From positions 152,264,645-152,328,644 of the forward strand of contig NC_037671.1 in NCBI RefSeq assembly GCF_003255815.1: a DNA stretch of 64,000 bases, written 5' to 3'. Positions 1 through 13,345 of this stretch are shown here, piece after piece. The notes under the pieces were generated by a model. That model ran no database searches and was not told the DNA's origin. It saw only the letters and a list, made by a program, of their open reading frames with translations. The first letter of the stretch is position 1; every line of letters starts with the position of its first letter. Source of the DNA: Theropithecus gelada. Its lineage: Eukaryota > Chordata > Mammalia > Primates > Cercopithecidae. The translations under genes and the position numbers were made by a program.

Positions 1-2440
1 AAACTGAAATAGTGTACCCCACCTAGATCATTCTCCCCACATCTCCTCGATGGTACAAAGGATTTAAGCCGCTCATAATAAGGTAGCAAGTCCAATTGCC
101 CTGTTTTATCTTGGAAAAGGGTACAGGAAAAGAAAAATCTTAACCCTGGCAGAGGGGCAGGAAGCCAAACAGAATTCAGATAATTAGAAATCCTGTACCT
201 CCAGAAGGGAACACAGTCATTGATAAAGTCCTGGGTTGGAGAACTAGTGATATATAGAGCCTGACTATGACTGAGGATGAAGCAATAGAACTGAAGATGA
301 ACAGGAAAATAGAGGATGACCCTAACTACCTATTCCAGGCCAGCAAGCATCAAATAACAAGTAACAACCTTCTAAGACTGGGAGAAGAGGAAACACTATG
401 GAGAGAGACCCTCACTGAGGCACAGGCTGATGCAGAAAAAACCTGAAGCTGAGGGTGGAAAATGGGTGTTAGAACAGTCTCCAGCAAGCTAGATTTCACC
501 CTAAGCATCAGAGAACACGAGAGACAGATTAAGCTAGTGATGTACTGAGAGTAATAATAGCAGCAAAACACAAAGCCAAACACAAAGCCAGCTTGAATCT
601 CCACACGATTTTCTCACCCCTTCCAAACTGAAAGCCCATCAGAATAAGACACCTGCCCCTTACAAGCATAAATATTCTTTATCATGGTTTTTACTGTTCT
701 ACATGTGTTGACTGGCTTTCAACCAAAAATTATGTGTCACATAAAAATGTTAAAAAATTAATAACTTACTATCAAGAGACAAAAAAAATTTAGCAGAACC
801 AAAGTCATATACAACCCAGATGTTGAAACTGTCTGGCAGGGAATTGAAATTAGCGATGATTAAAATATTAAAGGTTTTAGTGGAAAAGGTAGATAGCAGC
901 ATGAATAAATGGAAAATTTCAACAGAGACATAAAAACTATCAGAAAGAATCACAAAGAAATGTCAGAAATTAATAATAAGACCCTCAAACAGTAATAGAG
1001 GTGAAAAATGTCTTTAATGAGCTTATCAGCAGACTCTACATAGCTGAGGAAAGATCAGTGAACTCAAAGATAGGTCAATAGAAATTATTCAAAATAAAAC
1101 CAAAGAGAAAAAAGTAGTACAAAACCAGAGCAGAGAACAAAGGATCTGTAAGATAATATCAAACAATTTAACATTTGTATAATTTAAATCTCAGCAGAAA
1201 GGAGATAAAAATAGGGCAGAAATATTAAGAAAATTTGATAAAGAGACTTTTCTAAAAATACGGAAAGATTCGAATCCCCCAGAGCTAGGAATCTTGGAGA
1301 ACACCTCATCAGGATAAATATCTTCTTGCCACATACGTAGTTATGTCATACTCAACCCGACATCATTTAAAGATAAAAAGAAAACATTAAAGATTAACAA
1401 AAGTGAACAAGTAACACCAAATAAGTGACAGTGTTTCAACAGACATCTCATCAGAAACTACAGACAGCACTAGACTATAGAGTAAAACCTACGTACCTAA
1501 AAAATGAAGAAAGAGGCCGGGCGCGGTGGCTCAAGGCTGTAATCCCAGCACTTTGGGAGGCCGAGGCGGGCGGATCACGAGGTCAGGAGATCGAGACCAT
1601 CCTGGCTAACACGGTGAAACCCCGTCTCTACTAAAAAATGCAAAAAATTAGCCGGGCGAGGCGGCGGGCGCCTGTAGTCCCAGCTACTCGGGAGGCTGAG
1701 GCAAGAGAATGGCGTGAACCCGGGAGGCGGAGCTTGCAGTGAGCCGAGATCGCGCCACTGCACTCCAGCCTGGGCGACTAAGCGAGACTCTGTCTCAAAA
1801 AAAAAAAAAAAAAAAATGAAGAAAGAAAAATTAAGTAAATGAGAAATACTTTTTCAGTGAAAAAACAATGCAAACACCATCACAAGTGCTACCATGAACC
1901 TCATTGATATCGAAAAAAAATGAATAATTTGCTTCTTGCATAAACATGTTACAAGAAAATGTTAGAATTTCTTCAGGAAGAAGAAGTTTAGTACCAGACA
2001 AAAACTGAAGAATGCTAGATATAATAAAAAGCAAAGTAAATATAAAGCTCATATACTTATCATTTTAAAGGCCATTGACTATGTAAAGCAAATATGATAG
2101 CAATATGTTTATTCCATATGTAAAAGTAAAATGTTCCATGTATAAAAGTAGACAACCAATAAGTGTTTTTAAAATGACCTGAATGACAGCAAGCTATTTA
2201 GACAAAAGGAAATAATAAAAAGTACTCATCGCAGAACAAGGCAAAAAAAGAGAAGGCGATAATAAGGGGACATACCTCTTTGTTGTTGTTAGATTCAATC
2301 TAAACATATAAAATTAGATTAAATATAAATGACCTAAACATGCAAGTGAAAGTCTGTGATTGTTTGGACAAAAAAATTAAGACTCAATTATATACTGTAA
2401 GAATAAGATAGCTATAAACATAAAGGCAGGATAATTAGGA
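1..2440 (+). mobile_element. Old LINE-1 (L1M/HAL1-type) fragment: 5' UTR, ORF1 and start of ORF2
   Basis: Decayed sense LINE-1 sequence, interrupted by the AluY at 1515. About 1000-1500 resembles the ORF1 region (a stretch like 'tctcatcagaaactacagacagcactaga'-type ORF1 C-terminal coding sequence is recognisable in divergent form). About 1850-2300 resembles the ORF1-ORF2 spacer, and about 2310-2400 resembles the start of the ORF2 endonuclease region. Stops and frameshifts are everywhere and no coding capacity remains. The left end lies outside the window. Subfamily is not certain: HAL1 and L1M share this part. Confidence 0.7.
1515..1813 (+). mobile_element. AluY, full length
   Basis: Complete dimeric Alu from the GGCCGGGCGCGG start to the poly-A tail, with AluY-like wording around 'gagatcgagaccatcctggc'. 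It is flanked by a perfect 14-bp target site duplication AAAATGAAGAAAGA at 1501-1514 and 1814-1827. It lies inside the old L1, so it is the younger of the two. Confidence 0.95.
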
Positions 2441-3401
2441 GATTAATTTTGTGAGAATTCTAGTGTCTAAAATTTTCTATTTAGAAATTTAATTTTCTTA
2501 AAAAATAGTTCAAATATGAGAACACAAGACACATAAAAAGCATTTTTAAACTCATCTTTCATGGATTTTTAGGCTGTATATCCTATAAATGTAACTCCCA
2601 TTATAAAGTTTAAAAAATAATTTGTCCAAACAAATAATTCACTTTATAATTTTTCATTATTTGATTCGAACCTCAGATGTGGATGGGCATCCGTGAACAG
2701 GTTGGACATAATTATTCTGTTTGTATATTCTTCCTGAAAACAGTCCACAGATTCTCTGATTAAAGTGAGGTATTACTGCTGATTTTTCTAAACTGTGACT
2801 GTATGCATGTTAGTTCTTCTCCACAGCTCATTGGAGCCAGTGTGCACACCAAACATAGGGAAACTAATTGAGAGGCTACATTCTACCAGACCAAATGTAT
2901 CTTCAGGGAATTTGTGTTTTGAAAATGATGAGTCAGTTTTGGGCTGTGAGCCCATAACTTATAAACTGATGTGGACTCTAGAACTTTGGGCAGAAATGAT
3001 GAATCACATGCACATACAGCAAAGGAAGCCAATGTATATATATATCAGGGGAAGAATAAACACAATGCACAGAGAGAAGTGAAAATGAATTTTCATGAAG
3101 CTCAAGAAATATAAAGAGTATTTTATTTTGGTCTCTGATGCTTTTTCAGGTTTTGGTTATAATATCTAGTGAAAACTGTTTGCTCTTTCATCATGTTGTT
3201 TCCATGCAGTATTATTGTACTCTTCACATAAATTCTCTCCTTTTGTTTTCTAATTTGCTTTACTTATTCACTTCAAGAAACTAAATTACTGTAATCTTTA
3301 ATTTAATTTAATTACTAATTTAGATACTGCCAACTACCATTTCTAATACAAAAAGAACAATTCCTATTGTCTTAAAGCCATCAGTAGAAAACACATACTG
3401 T
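2441..3401. other. Anonymous AT-rich sequence
   Basis: No gene or repeat family recognised. A 95-residue open frame (2795-3082) has no recognisable motif and is of a length expected by chance. The stretch may include very old repeat debris that I cannot name. Confidence 0.5.
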
Positions 3402-3834
3402 TGACCTTAAGCAACATGGGAGTCAGGGTTGCTAGACCCCCCTGCAGTCAAAACCTGTGTATAACTTTTGTCTCCCCCAAACTTAACTACTATAGCCTAT
3501 TGTTGACCAGAAGCCTTATCAATAACATGAAAGATTGATTAACACATATTTTGTATCTTATATGTATATGTTTTGTATGTTTTTTTAATAAAAAGTAAGC
3601 TGAAAAAAATGTTATTAAAGAAAATCACAAAGAAGAGAAAATATATTTGCTATTCATTAAGTGGAAGCAGATCATCATTAAGATCTTCCTCCTCGTTGTC
3701 TTCATGTTGAGTAGGTTGAGGAGAAAGAGGAAGAAGAGGGGTTAGTCTTTCTGTCTCAGGGATGGCTAAGGTGGAAAAAAACCTGCATACAAGTGAACCC
3801 ATACAATTCAAACCTGTGTTCAAGAGTCAACTGA
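3402..3834 (-). mobile_element. Tigger-like (MER8-type) non-autonomous DNA transposon
   Basis: The two ends are inverted: the left reads CTGTTGACC and the right reads GAGTCAACTG, matching terminal inverted repeats of the pogo/Tigger group. The interior is recognised from the well-known mammalian repeat, including the run 'cttaactactatagcctattgttgacc' in divergent form and a GA-rich stretch near 3710-3740. It has no transposase. The left end follows TA, as expected for TA target duplication; the right flank is less clean. The exact family name is from memory. Confidence 0.65.
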
Positions 3835-3944
3835 ATATTACTTCGTAATGAGACACTCAGAAATTTATCATATGCTTATTACAGGGTAAGTACTAATGTA
3901 CCATTTTCTTATATCTATCCTTGAACATACACCGAGCAGAGATA

Positions 3945-4440
3945 ATCTTATGAATGGTTTGGCAGCAGCAATAATGGTCCCTAAAAGATATCCATGCCTA
4001 AATACCCAAAACACACAATACATTAACTTACATGGCAAAAGAAACTTTGCAGGTGTGATTAAGTTAAATATTGTAGTGGGAGATCATCCTGGATAATTTG
4101 GGTTGGCCAATTTTAATCATGGTGGTCCTCATAAGTGAAAAACAAGAGGCAATAAAGTCAGAATTAGAGAAAAATCTGAAGATGTTATTCTACTGGCTTT
4201 GAGGAAAGGGATCATAAGCCAAAGAATGAGCATGGCCTCTAGAGGCCACAGAAAGCAAGACAATTGATTCTCTTCTCAAGCCTCCAGAAGGATCTTAACC
4301 TTGTCAACTTTTTGATTTTCATCCAGTGAACCCATTTCAGGCTTGGGATCTCCAGAACTGTAATATATTGAATGTGTGTTGCTTTAAGCCTCCAAGTGAG
4401 GGTTAAGTTGTTATAGCAGCAAAAGGAAACTAATACAAAT
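3945..4440 (+). mobile_element. MaLR LTR (MLT1-like), solo
   Basis: The segment follows the order of MLT1-type LTRs: a start region about plain mRNA-like text 'aatggtccctaaaagatatcc', a middle 'acatggcaaaagaaactttgcag', then 'cctccagaa' motifs and the end 'ggaaactaatacaa'. It is heavily mutated and no internal retroviral sequence adjoins it. Subfamily not assigned. Confidence 0.65.
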
Positions 4441-5012
4441 GTTTAAAAGTTATTAGGTTTCCATTAATAGTGAAGTTGCTATAATTTGATATGAGTAGGT
4501 TTCATGTTCTTTGATTCCTGGAGTTGAATGCTATAGTAATAACTGATTTTTGATTCAACACAGTTATCTTACTGGTATCTTGTTCATCAAACATGTGTAC
4601 TGTGTAACAATTACTATATAGTATGTGTTACATTGGATGCTCACTACCTTCTGATTGTTGAACTAGTAATTTTTTATAATCAAAATCTTGTGGACTCTTC
4701 AATAATGTTAATTTTTTCAATAAGCATGTTGAAGTGCAGGCAAATTTTCTAAATTGCTTAGGTTTAACCAGCTGACACCAGGTGGAAAATGGCAGAACAT
4801 CAATGCAAACTCTTCCTTCTGATATCAACACTTGTATTATTTTATCACACTATTTACCCTTAGACTCAATTTACTATTTTATTTTTTCCAAATAGTTTGT
4901 TAGTATATTCTGCCTGTGGTTAGGGCTCTCTGTAAACCTGTGTAAGCAAGCTGTGTAATAGCTATTGAAAGAAAGTTACCAAGAAGACAAGCAAGAGGAA
5001 AAGCTACATTTT
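4441..5012. other. Anonymous sequence between two LTRs
   Basis: No gene or repeat recognised. A 67-residue minus-strand open frame is present (4628-4831) but has no motif. Confidence 0.5.
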
Positions 5013-5680
5013 TGTCAGGGGACACTGTCTCTTGTTAATGGAAAGAAATTTTGCCCTCTATGACTCGGAAGTACTCCGAAAAAGTGTGTGCTAAAAAGCA
5101 GATATTCATAACTTAAGTTTTGGAACTTTGAGATAACTGATGATACAGGCAGAAGACAGCCAAATGCCGCCCAGGTCATTGTGCACAAGGGACTCACCTA
5201 ACATACCCAAGGTGAAAAATTCCATCCGTTAAATTATGCTCAGTAAGGGAAATAAATCAATGGGGTGTGGCTTAGACTAAGGGCCTGCATGTTGCAATGG
5301 GAGAATGGTTGGAGCCACCAGGAATTCCTACTTTATGCTGGGGAGGAGCTGGACTTTTTCAGCTTGTGTGTGGTAGTCTGGTATTCAGTTTTGTGAAGTG
5401 GAAAACCTGCGTGCAGGACCCCTCCCATTTTTTGAGAGTTTTCTTTTCACCTAATAAATCCACTCTCCTAAACCTTCAATGTGTCTGCATGCCTAACTCT
5501 TCCTGGTCGTGAGACAAGAACCCAGATTTTAGCTGGACTAAAGAGCAAAAAACCCTACATCACTGACAACCTCACAAAACAGTGATAAATCAAGTGACAA
5601 GAACCCAGATTTTAGCTGAACTAAGGAGCAAAAAATCCTGCATCACTGACCATCTCTCAAAATATTGATAAATCAGTAGT
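5013..5680 (+). mobile_element. Class I ERV-like solo LTR with duplicated 3' end
   Basis: A TG start (TGTCAGGGG) leads into a GC-richer LTR body with a polyadenylation signal AATAAA at 5453-5458. After it comes U5-like sequence ending in wording typical of class I LTRs ('gtcgtgagacaagaacccaga', 'ctggactaaagagc'). The terminal part occurs twice in tandem (5513-5595 and 5596-5678). No internal gag, pol or env sequence adjoins it. The 5' boundary is inferred from the TG only and the family is not named with confidence. Confidence 0.6.
5513..5678 (+). repeat. 83-bp imperfect tandem duplication at the LTR end
   Basis: Two adjacent copies, 5513-5595 and 5596-5678, both begin GACAAGAACCCAGATTTTAG and both end in AATCA. 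They differ by scattered substitutions, so the duplication is old. Confidence 0.9.
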
Positions 5681-6734
5681 ATATTCTAAAATAACAGTTC
5701 ATTTTTAAGTGTTTTAGAATCCAAGTTCTTCATCCAAATTTTTATTTAAAATGTGTCTTTTGACTCATGACCATAAAATCTATTCCTCCAAATTTCATGA
5801 AATTAATTTAGGCAGAATAACACCCCAAAGCCCAATCAGGTTTTATGACTTTATTAATTTTTCAGCACTTGTGAGTTATCCAATTGAATCAACATTGGAT
5901 ACCAAGCATTTTATTTATTATTGATGTTAACTCAATAATTATTAATTGTGCAAATTAACAGCAACATCAGTTTTAATTTTAAAATACAGGCATATATAAT
6001 GACAAAATTACCTAGACATGAAAAGCCAAGGACAAATTTCTGTGAGTATTGTTCCTCAATAAATTGCCTTTGTGGATTTTTATTTCATTATGGATTTCTA
6101 GAAGTGTTTAATTTAAAAAGTGAAGGATAAATTCCAAAATTGCTAGAAAAAGTTTTCTTACAACTGTTACCTTCATTAAAGTTTTCCATATGGTGAGAAA
6201 CAATGTTCCTAGAAAAAGTGGTAAATTTATTTAAATGTTGTAGGAAAAATTTCTATTTTGATCCCAAATGTTGAAATTATTTACAACAAAATTCAATGTA
6301 ATTAGTATCAAATTAATATATATTCATATACATCCTGTAATAAAATATAAAATGCTTTGTTCTTTTAAATTATATATTATGCCTTAAAATTCAAATTGAT
6401 AAGATACATAAGAAAACTAAAAGGAATAAAAGATAAATACAGTGATGATTAAATAAATGAAAACCTGTAAAAAATGAAGTGCCATTTTTCAGATTTTAGA
6501 TTATTGCAAATTAAGATAACTGTGTGCAAATTAATTTGCTAATACTAACTTTTGATGTCTATGTAGAAGTATAAATCTTAATAAACAGTTTGCATTGTTT
6601 TGTCGTTTGTTTTTGTTTTGTCAAGAGCATAAACTATAGCATAGTCTTTAATTGCCACTTGGCAATACCTGATCCATGAACTCATTTTTAGGATTTTACT
6701 GTGTCATTATTCCAGCAATTTAAGCTAATAAAAG
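5681..6734. other. Anonymous AT-rich sequence
   Basis: Very AT-rich with several short poly-purine runs. No gene or repeat family recognised. Confidence 0.5.
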
Positions 6735-6745
6735 TACACATTAAA

Positions 6746-6868
6746 GGCTGGGCGCGGTGGCTCATGCCTGTAATCCTAGCATTTTGGGAGGCGGAGGCGG
6801 GCGGATCACGAGGTCAGGAGATCGAGACCATCTTGGCTAACACGGTGAAACCCCGTCTCTACTAAAAC

Positions 6869-6899
<31 letters not shown>

Positions 6900-7077
6900 A
6901 AAACAAATATTAGCCGGGCATGGTGGCAGGCACCTGTAGTCCCAGCTACTCTGGAGGCTGAGACAGGAGAATGCCGTGAACCTGGGAGGCGGAGCTTGCA
7001 GTGAGGCGGAGCTTGCAGTGAGCCGAGTTCGAGACCACTGCACTCCCACCAGACTCTGTCTCAAAAAAAAAAAAACA
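6746..7077 (+). mobile_element. AluY-like element with internal rearrangements
   Basis: Begins GGCTGGGCGCGG and ends in a poly-A tail. The middle A-rich linker is expanded into an (AAAAC)n tract at about 6863-6905. In the right arm 'ggcggagcttgcagtga' occurs twice in tandem (about 6987-7020), and the end of the right arm is shortened. Flanks TACACATTAAA (6735-6745) and TACTCATTAAA (7083-7093) form an 11-bp target duplication with one mismatch. Confidence 0.9.
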
Positions 7078-7093
7078 AAATATACTCATTAAA

Positions 7094-9929
7094 TGTCACT
7101 TTCCATTGGCTCAAAGTGGAAAAATATATGTCCATTCAATAGAAAGTTATGTATCATTCATGAGAATATGTGTAAATATTTGCCAACTTACTAATATCCC
7201 AGAGATACACAGTTAATGAAAAAATTATAGCACAGAGCAGTGCCATATATATAATTTATTTTATGCAAACATCAAGGTTTTTATCAAATTATTTATTCTC
7301 TTATTTATATTCATTAATGCATGTAAGATATTTTGTAGGAGTGAGCCCCAAACATAAAAATATGTATCAGTCAAGAATCGACGTATGAAGGTTAGGAGGT
7401 GATGACGGAGATGGTAAGTTTTGTTTGCATTTAATAACTTTCTGTTGCAATTAAATTTGTGGTAACATATATAAAATATATTTTTGAAATAAGTAAAATT
7501 ATAGTCATAAAAATGAAATGTTATTAAAATATGGGAAAAAAGTATTTAGCAATGGTATGAATTTTGAGTAGAAAAAGTGAGGATGGATTGATCAGTCAAT
7601 CTGTAAGAAGGAAAGATACCAAATTCTCGAGTACTTCTGATTCTGGGCCTTTAAAAGATGGGCTCCCTTCTTTAACCTCTCTAACTCCATTTACGTTTTG
7701 CAGGAGGCATGCAATAGTGAAGCTGTGAAGACTGATGGTACCACAAATAGAAGGGTCCTAGGTCCCAGAATTACCATGGAAGAAAGTCTCCTGCCAATTG
7801 AGTAAACATTATGAATAATTGTGTTAGCCAGAAATAAATCCTAATGAGGTATGCCATTAACATTTGAAGGTTTATTTATTAAAACAGCAAATGTTGCCCT
7901 AATTAATACACACAACTGTTATATTTAATGTACAATATATTCATTTTAATTTCGACTCATACCTTATTTCTAAATTTTGCTTTAGGGAATAGAAATTATA
8001 CACATGCACACATACCACATAAACACACATATTTTATTCCCTCAATAGAGAAAGGGGTAAATGATATCTGGAGAATCTAATGAAAGTAACTTTCAAGTTT
8101 ATTATTATGTTCTTTCTTTTGTGTTTTCTATAAATAATTTGTAAATTTTGGAGAAATGTAACCTTTTCTAAGACCAGAATTTTTAGGGTAAGTTTTTTAT
8201 TTTTGTTTTTATGTGTGCAATCAGGAGAACTGGATGAGGAAAATCACATAACAGACATTATTGTGGGGTTCTGTTAGTCATGGGGAGTGTCATTGTTTTG
8301 CTTATTATATTTTTCATTTAAAAATAAGGGATGAAGCAGAATAAAATAAAATAAAACTTGTCCAAGAAAGAAGTAAAAATTCCTATTATTTCTTTGCCAA
8401 ATTAACATGGTGTGATATTGATCAGCTGTATTCGCACAAGAACCCTGTAGAAAACGACATGCCAAGTCAGGAAGGGTCCAAAATATAAGCCCATTATATG
8501 AAACCTATCATAAATCCTCAAGAATTATTGTTAAAACCTTGAAACAGATACCTATAGGAACTTAACATTTCCTTCTTTAGACAGCCTATCATAATAATTT
8601 ATAATTCTGATTCCAAGGCTATCCCATCAGCTAATATATCAACACAACATATAGAATTTACAAAAAGTAAATTCTCTGTGTCTCTTACTTGTATGGTTAT
8701 GCACTTTGTATAGGAAATTTACAGCAAGCAAGACTATGTTCTGAAAGTTGGAAAAGTCACCGATGAAGTGGACTTTATCCCCACTAACAAGTATTTGTGG
8801 CGGCAGGTTCTTCTGGAATTCATTCATTCTAATCAAAGTTGTAGGAAAGCGTGTTGGAGCTAAATAATCCACAAATAAAACCCAGTTTCTTTTACAATCT
8901 ACTTCTTGTTTAAAATAATATTTTAACCTAATAGAAATGTAGGGTAGAAGTGTGCACTTAAAATTAGTCTACTCAGAGTTCTGCCAATTCAGTTTTCGAA
9001 ATGGATCATCTGTCCAAAAGCTACCATATTCTACTTTTTAGAATACAAATTGTGCAAACTTGCTTTTGATTTTAGCCCCTACATTTGAAAATGTGAAGAG
9101 ACATTACTAGAATTTTAAATTTGGAAATTACCATCCCAGAAATTTGGTAATTTTTAGCCAAATGTTTTTCCCGTTTCAAGCATGTTATCCTTGCATGTAC
9201 TCTGATATGTGACCAAATATTATTTTAAAATGTGAAGATGAAGATCAAAGGTGGTGAGGCAAAACTTCTGCCAGATTTGGACATCTCTTGAAGAACAGAT
9301 GATTTTTATGTCAGGTGACCACTGAAAATGAAATAAATTAAAATAACTTTTCTTGATTTTTAGGTAGTTTGGTATTTTTTCCTCATGAATTATGCTAGAA
9401 AGCCAGCTCTTCTCATCTTATTGAGGAACAAATTTTAATTTTATATTTGTAGTGAATAGTTTTACATCTATACAATCTGCACCACCTGTTCCAATCTTCT
9501 GAGCATGTAAACAGCTTGCTGTTTTGCAGCATGCTTATTCCCTCCAAAATGGTTTCCACCCCATATTTTGCTCATTGTATCCTATGTCCTTCAAGACCTA
9601 TTATGGAAATTATATGGTTTGTTAGATTTCCCTTGGTATTACTATGCGTATTACAGACATAGGGGGCTAGTTGTTATGGATTCAAAAAACAATTAGAATG
9701 TATCCTCTGGTCAACGCTGTGAAAGAAATACACCTGTATATATGTGGTTCCCATGGAGTTATGGGAGTATAGAGTATGAAATTATGAAGCCTGTCTTGGA
9801 TTACAGAAAAATTGGTTAGAACTTCACACTCTTATCAAAGCATCATAACCAATTCTTAGGTTTAAGAAAGAGAAGACTTGAGGAACAAAATATAAAAAAT
9901 AAAAACAGTTGTTACTGTCTATCTTTTAA
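7094..9929. other. Anonymous sequence, mostly without recognised repeats
   Basis: No gene seen. The part 7700-7870, with 'gccagaaataaatcctaatgagg'-like text, faintly resembles the end of an old MaLR/ERVL-type LTR. The part 9480-9660 may be an old LINE-2 or MIR remnant. Neither is strong enough to annotate alone. The longest ORF (8639-8872, minus) has no motif. Confidence 0.45.
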
Positions 9930-12734
9930 ACTTTAGCCATTCTAGTGATTGTTAAGTAGTAGCTCATTGTGGTTTTGATTTACATGTCCTTAATGACTAA
10001 TGATTTCGACAAATGATTTTGAATATGTATGTACTTACTGGCCATTTGCATATCTTCTTTGGAGAAATACCTGTTCAAATCCCCTTTTTCTATTTTAAGT
10101 TTTTTATATCACTGAGTTGTAAGAGTTTTAAAATATATTAAACACAAGTTCCTCATTGGATATATGATTTATAAATATTTTCTCCCACCCTGTGTACTGT
10201 CCTTAACTTTTTCAATAGTAACATTTGCAGCACCAAATTTTTAAACACTTTATGAAATTCATTCTATTTTTTTTGTCGTTTGTGCTTTTAGTGCCACATC
10301 TTAGAAAAAACGTGTCTAACCCTAAGTCAAAAAATTTATTCTAAAAGTTGTATAGTTCTAGCTCTAACATTTAGGTTTATAATGCATTTTATGTTAATTT
10401 TGTTGTGTTGCAGAAGACACTTCATTCACTAGCATATGGATTTTTAGAGGACTAATCCATTTCCATTGAAAACTAATCTTACTCACTGCATTGTCTTGCC
10501 CGCTTGTTAAAAATCAAGTGACCACAAATCTAAGGGTTTATATCTGGTCTCTCAATTTTATTCCATTAATCTATGTGTCTATTATTATGCCCTTACTACA
10601 CTTGATTACTTGTACGTCTTGATTACTGTAGTTTTGTACTAAGAGATTAATAGGGATTGCATAGAATCTGTGGATCAATTTAGGGAAAGTCTCCAACTTA
10701 ACAATTTTAAGTCTTCCAATCTATGAACACAGGAAGTCTTTCACTTTAAATGGATCTGTAATTTCTTTTAACAATATCTCGTATTTTCTCAGGGTATCTA
10801 AGTTTTGAATTTCTTTCTGTTAAATCTATTCTTGTGAATTTTTTCCTCTTGATCCTGTTATAAATGTATCTGTTTTCTTAGTTTTATTTTAGAATTCTTT
10901 TCATTGCAGTATATAGAAATACAATTGATTTCTGTATGTTGATCTTTTATTCTGCTGGGTCGATGAACTCATTTATTAACTCCAATAGTTTTTTAGTGGA
11001 TTTCTTTGAGAAATAGAGAAAGTATTATTTTATCTTTTCCAATTTGGATGCTTTTATATCTTTTCTTACCTAATCTCCCTCAGTAGACCCTTCAGTACAG
11101 TGCTGAGTGGCAACAGTGGAGAATATTGTCTTGTTTCTCAACTTACAGGGGAAATAGTCAGTGTTGCACCATTATCATGTTAGCTGGGGCTGTCTACATG
11201 CCCCTCATCAAGGTGAGACACTGCTCTATTCCTACATATTTTAGTGCTTTTGTTTTTTGATCATAAAAATGTGTTGGGTTTCGTCAAAGGTTTTTGCCGT
11301 GTCTATCGTGATGATCACGTGGTTTTCGTGCTTTATTCTTTTAATATATATATTATACAGATTGATTTTCAGATGCTAAACCAACATGCATTCTTGGAAT
11401 GAATCCTATTGGTGATGGTTTATAATTATTTTTATATATGGTTTGATTCTGTTTACCAATGTTGTGTTGAGAGTTTTTACATCTATATTCACAGGAAATG
11501 TAGGTCTGTAGATTTTTTTTCTTGTGATGCCTTTATCTTATTTTGATATAATATTTGGTATAATATTATCATTTTGCTATTTGTTCTTGTGTCTTATGTT
11601 TTTGCTCCTATTTTCCTTTGTTACTGGCTTCTTTTGTGGTAAACAAATATTTTCTAGTGTAACTTTTTAATTATCTTGTGGCATATTTTACTATATATAT
11701 ATTTAGTCTACTTTATTTGCTATTGCTCTTAGCTGATGGGATTACAACTACCATCTTAACTTGAAACAATGTAGTTCAGATTAATACCAACTTCTTTCAA
11801 TAGTTTACATAAACCTTGCTGCAATATAGTACCAATCCTGTTTCCCTTTCTTGTGCTATTATTGTCATGCTAATTACATCGTTATACATTATAAACCCAT
11901 CAGAACAATTTTATAATTACTGTTTTATGCAGTTGTATTTCAAATGAAATAGAGAAGAACAGTGACATGATACTATATATTTACAGTCGATTTTATATTT
12001 ACCTATGTAACTCCTTTATTAGTACTGTTTATTTCATCATATGAATTTGAGTTACCATTTAGTGTTCTTTCATTTCAGTCTGAAAACCATCTTTTATTAT
12101 TTCTTGAAAGTATGTCTGCTAACAAATTATTTCAGTATTTGTTCATCTGCAAATATCTTAATTTCTCCATTTTTAAAGAATAGTTTTACAGGATATATAA
12201 TTCTTCATTGACAGTCTTTTTCTTACAGCACTTCCAATAGCTTCCAACCTGGCTTCCATGGTTTCTGATGAGCAATCAACTCTTAAACTTATTGAGGATT
12301 CCTTGTACATTAGGGTCATTTTTCTCTTTCTGCTTATCAGATTCTCTCTTTTTCTTTGGACAATTTGGCCACAGTTTGTCTAAGTGTGACTTTTGTTGAG
12401 TTTATCTTATTTAGAGTTCACTGAGCTTCTTGGATATATAGGTTAATGTTTCTAAATTAAGTTTGAAAAGTTTCTGACTTTTTTTTTCAAATACTATTTC
12501 TTCTCTTTTTTCTCTACCCTTACTTCTGGGAATCCCATTATGTATATGTCATATGTTTGATGATTTCTTATAGATCTGTGAAGCTCTGTTTATTTTTCAT
12601 CATTCTGTTTTTCTTTCTGTTTCTCAAACTATTATCTCAACTTACCTTTATTCAAGTTCACTGATTCTTTTCTCCTGCTAGCTTAAATCTGCTTTTGAGT
12701 ATCACCACCTTGGATTATTCATGTAGCTATTTTA

Positions 12735-12740
<6 letters not shown>

Positions 12741-12767
<27 letters not shown>

Positions 12768-13048
12768 TGAGATGGAGTCTCACTGTGTCACCCAGGCTGG
12801 AGTGCAGTGGCATCGTCTCTGCTCGCTGCAAACTCCGCCTACCGGGTTCACTACCTTCTGCCTCAGCATCCCGAGTAGCTGGGACTACAGGCGCCTGCCA
12901 CCATGCCTGGTTAATTTTTTTGCATTTCTAGTAGAGATGGGGTTTCACCGTGTTAGCCAGGATGGTCTCGATCTCCTGACCTTGTGATCCTCCTGCCTCG
13001 GCCTCCCAAAGTGCTGGGATTACGGGCATGAGCCACCGCGCCCAGCCA
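12741..13048 (-). mobile_element. AluY, full length, antisense
   Basis: Starts on the + strand with a poly-T tract and ends at the reverse complement of the Alu 5' end. It carries AluY-like wording (GATCTCCTGACCTTGTGATC). Target duplication: CTATTTTACTTTTC (12727-12740) and CTATTCTACTTTTC (13049-13062), one mismatch in 14. Confidence 0.93.
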
Positions 13049-13205
13049 CTATTCTACTTTTCAATTTCAGAATTCCTATTTTTTTCTGTAGATTTTATCT
13101 GTTTACTGATATTATCTACCTGATAAGACATTGTAAGTTTTCTTTTCTTTTTTTTTTTTTTTTTAATCTTTAGACATGGTTTCTTCTCTTTCTTTCTTTT
13201 TCTTT

Positions 13206-13345
13206 TTTTTTTTTTTAACTTTTTAAAACATGAGATCTTGTTATATTGCCCAGGTTGGTCTCAAATTCCTAGACTCATGTAATTCTCCTGCCTCAGGCTC
13301 CTGAGTAGCAGGGATTACAAGCATGAGTTATTACACCCAAGCTAT
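13206..13345 (-). mobile_element. Fossil Alu monomer (FLAM/FRAM-like), antisense
   Basis: A single Alu arm only, preceded by a poly-T tract. It is recognised by 'gatcttgttatattgcccaggttggtctca' and 'gcctcaggctcctgagtag' in divergent form. There is no second arm, and divergence is much higher than in the neighbouring AluY. Confidence 0.7.
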
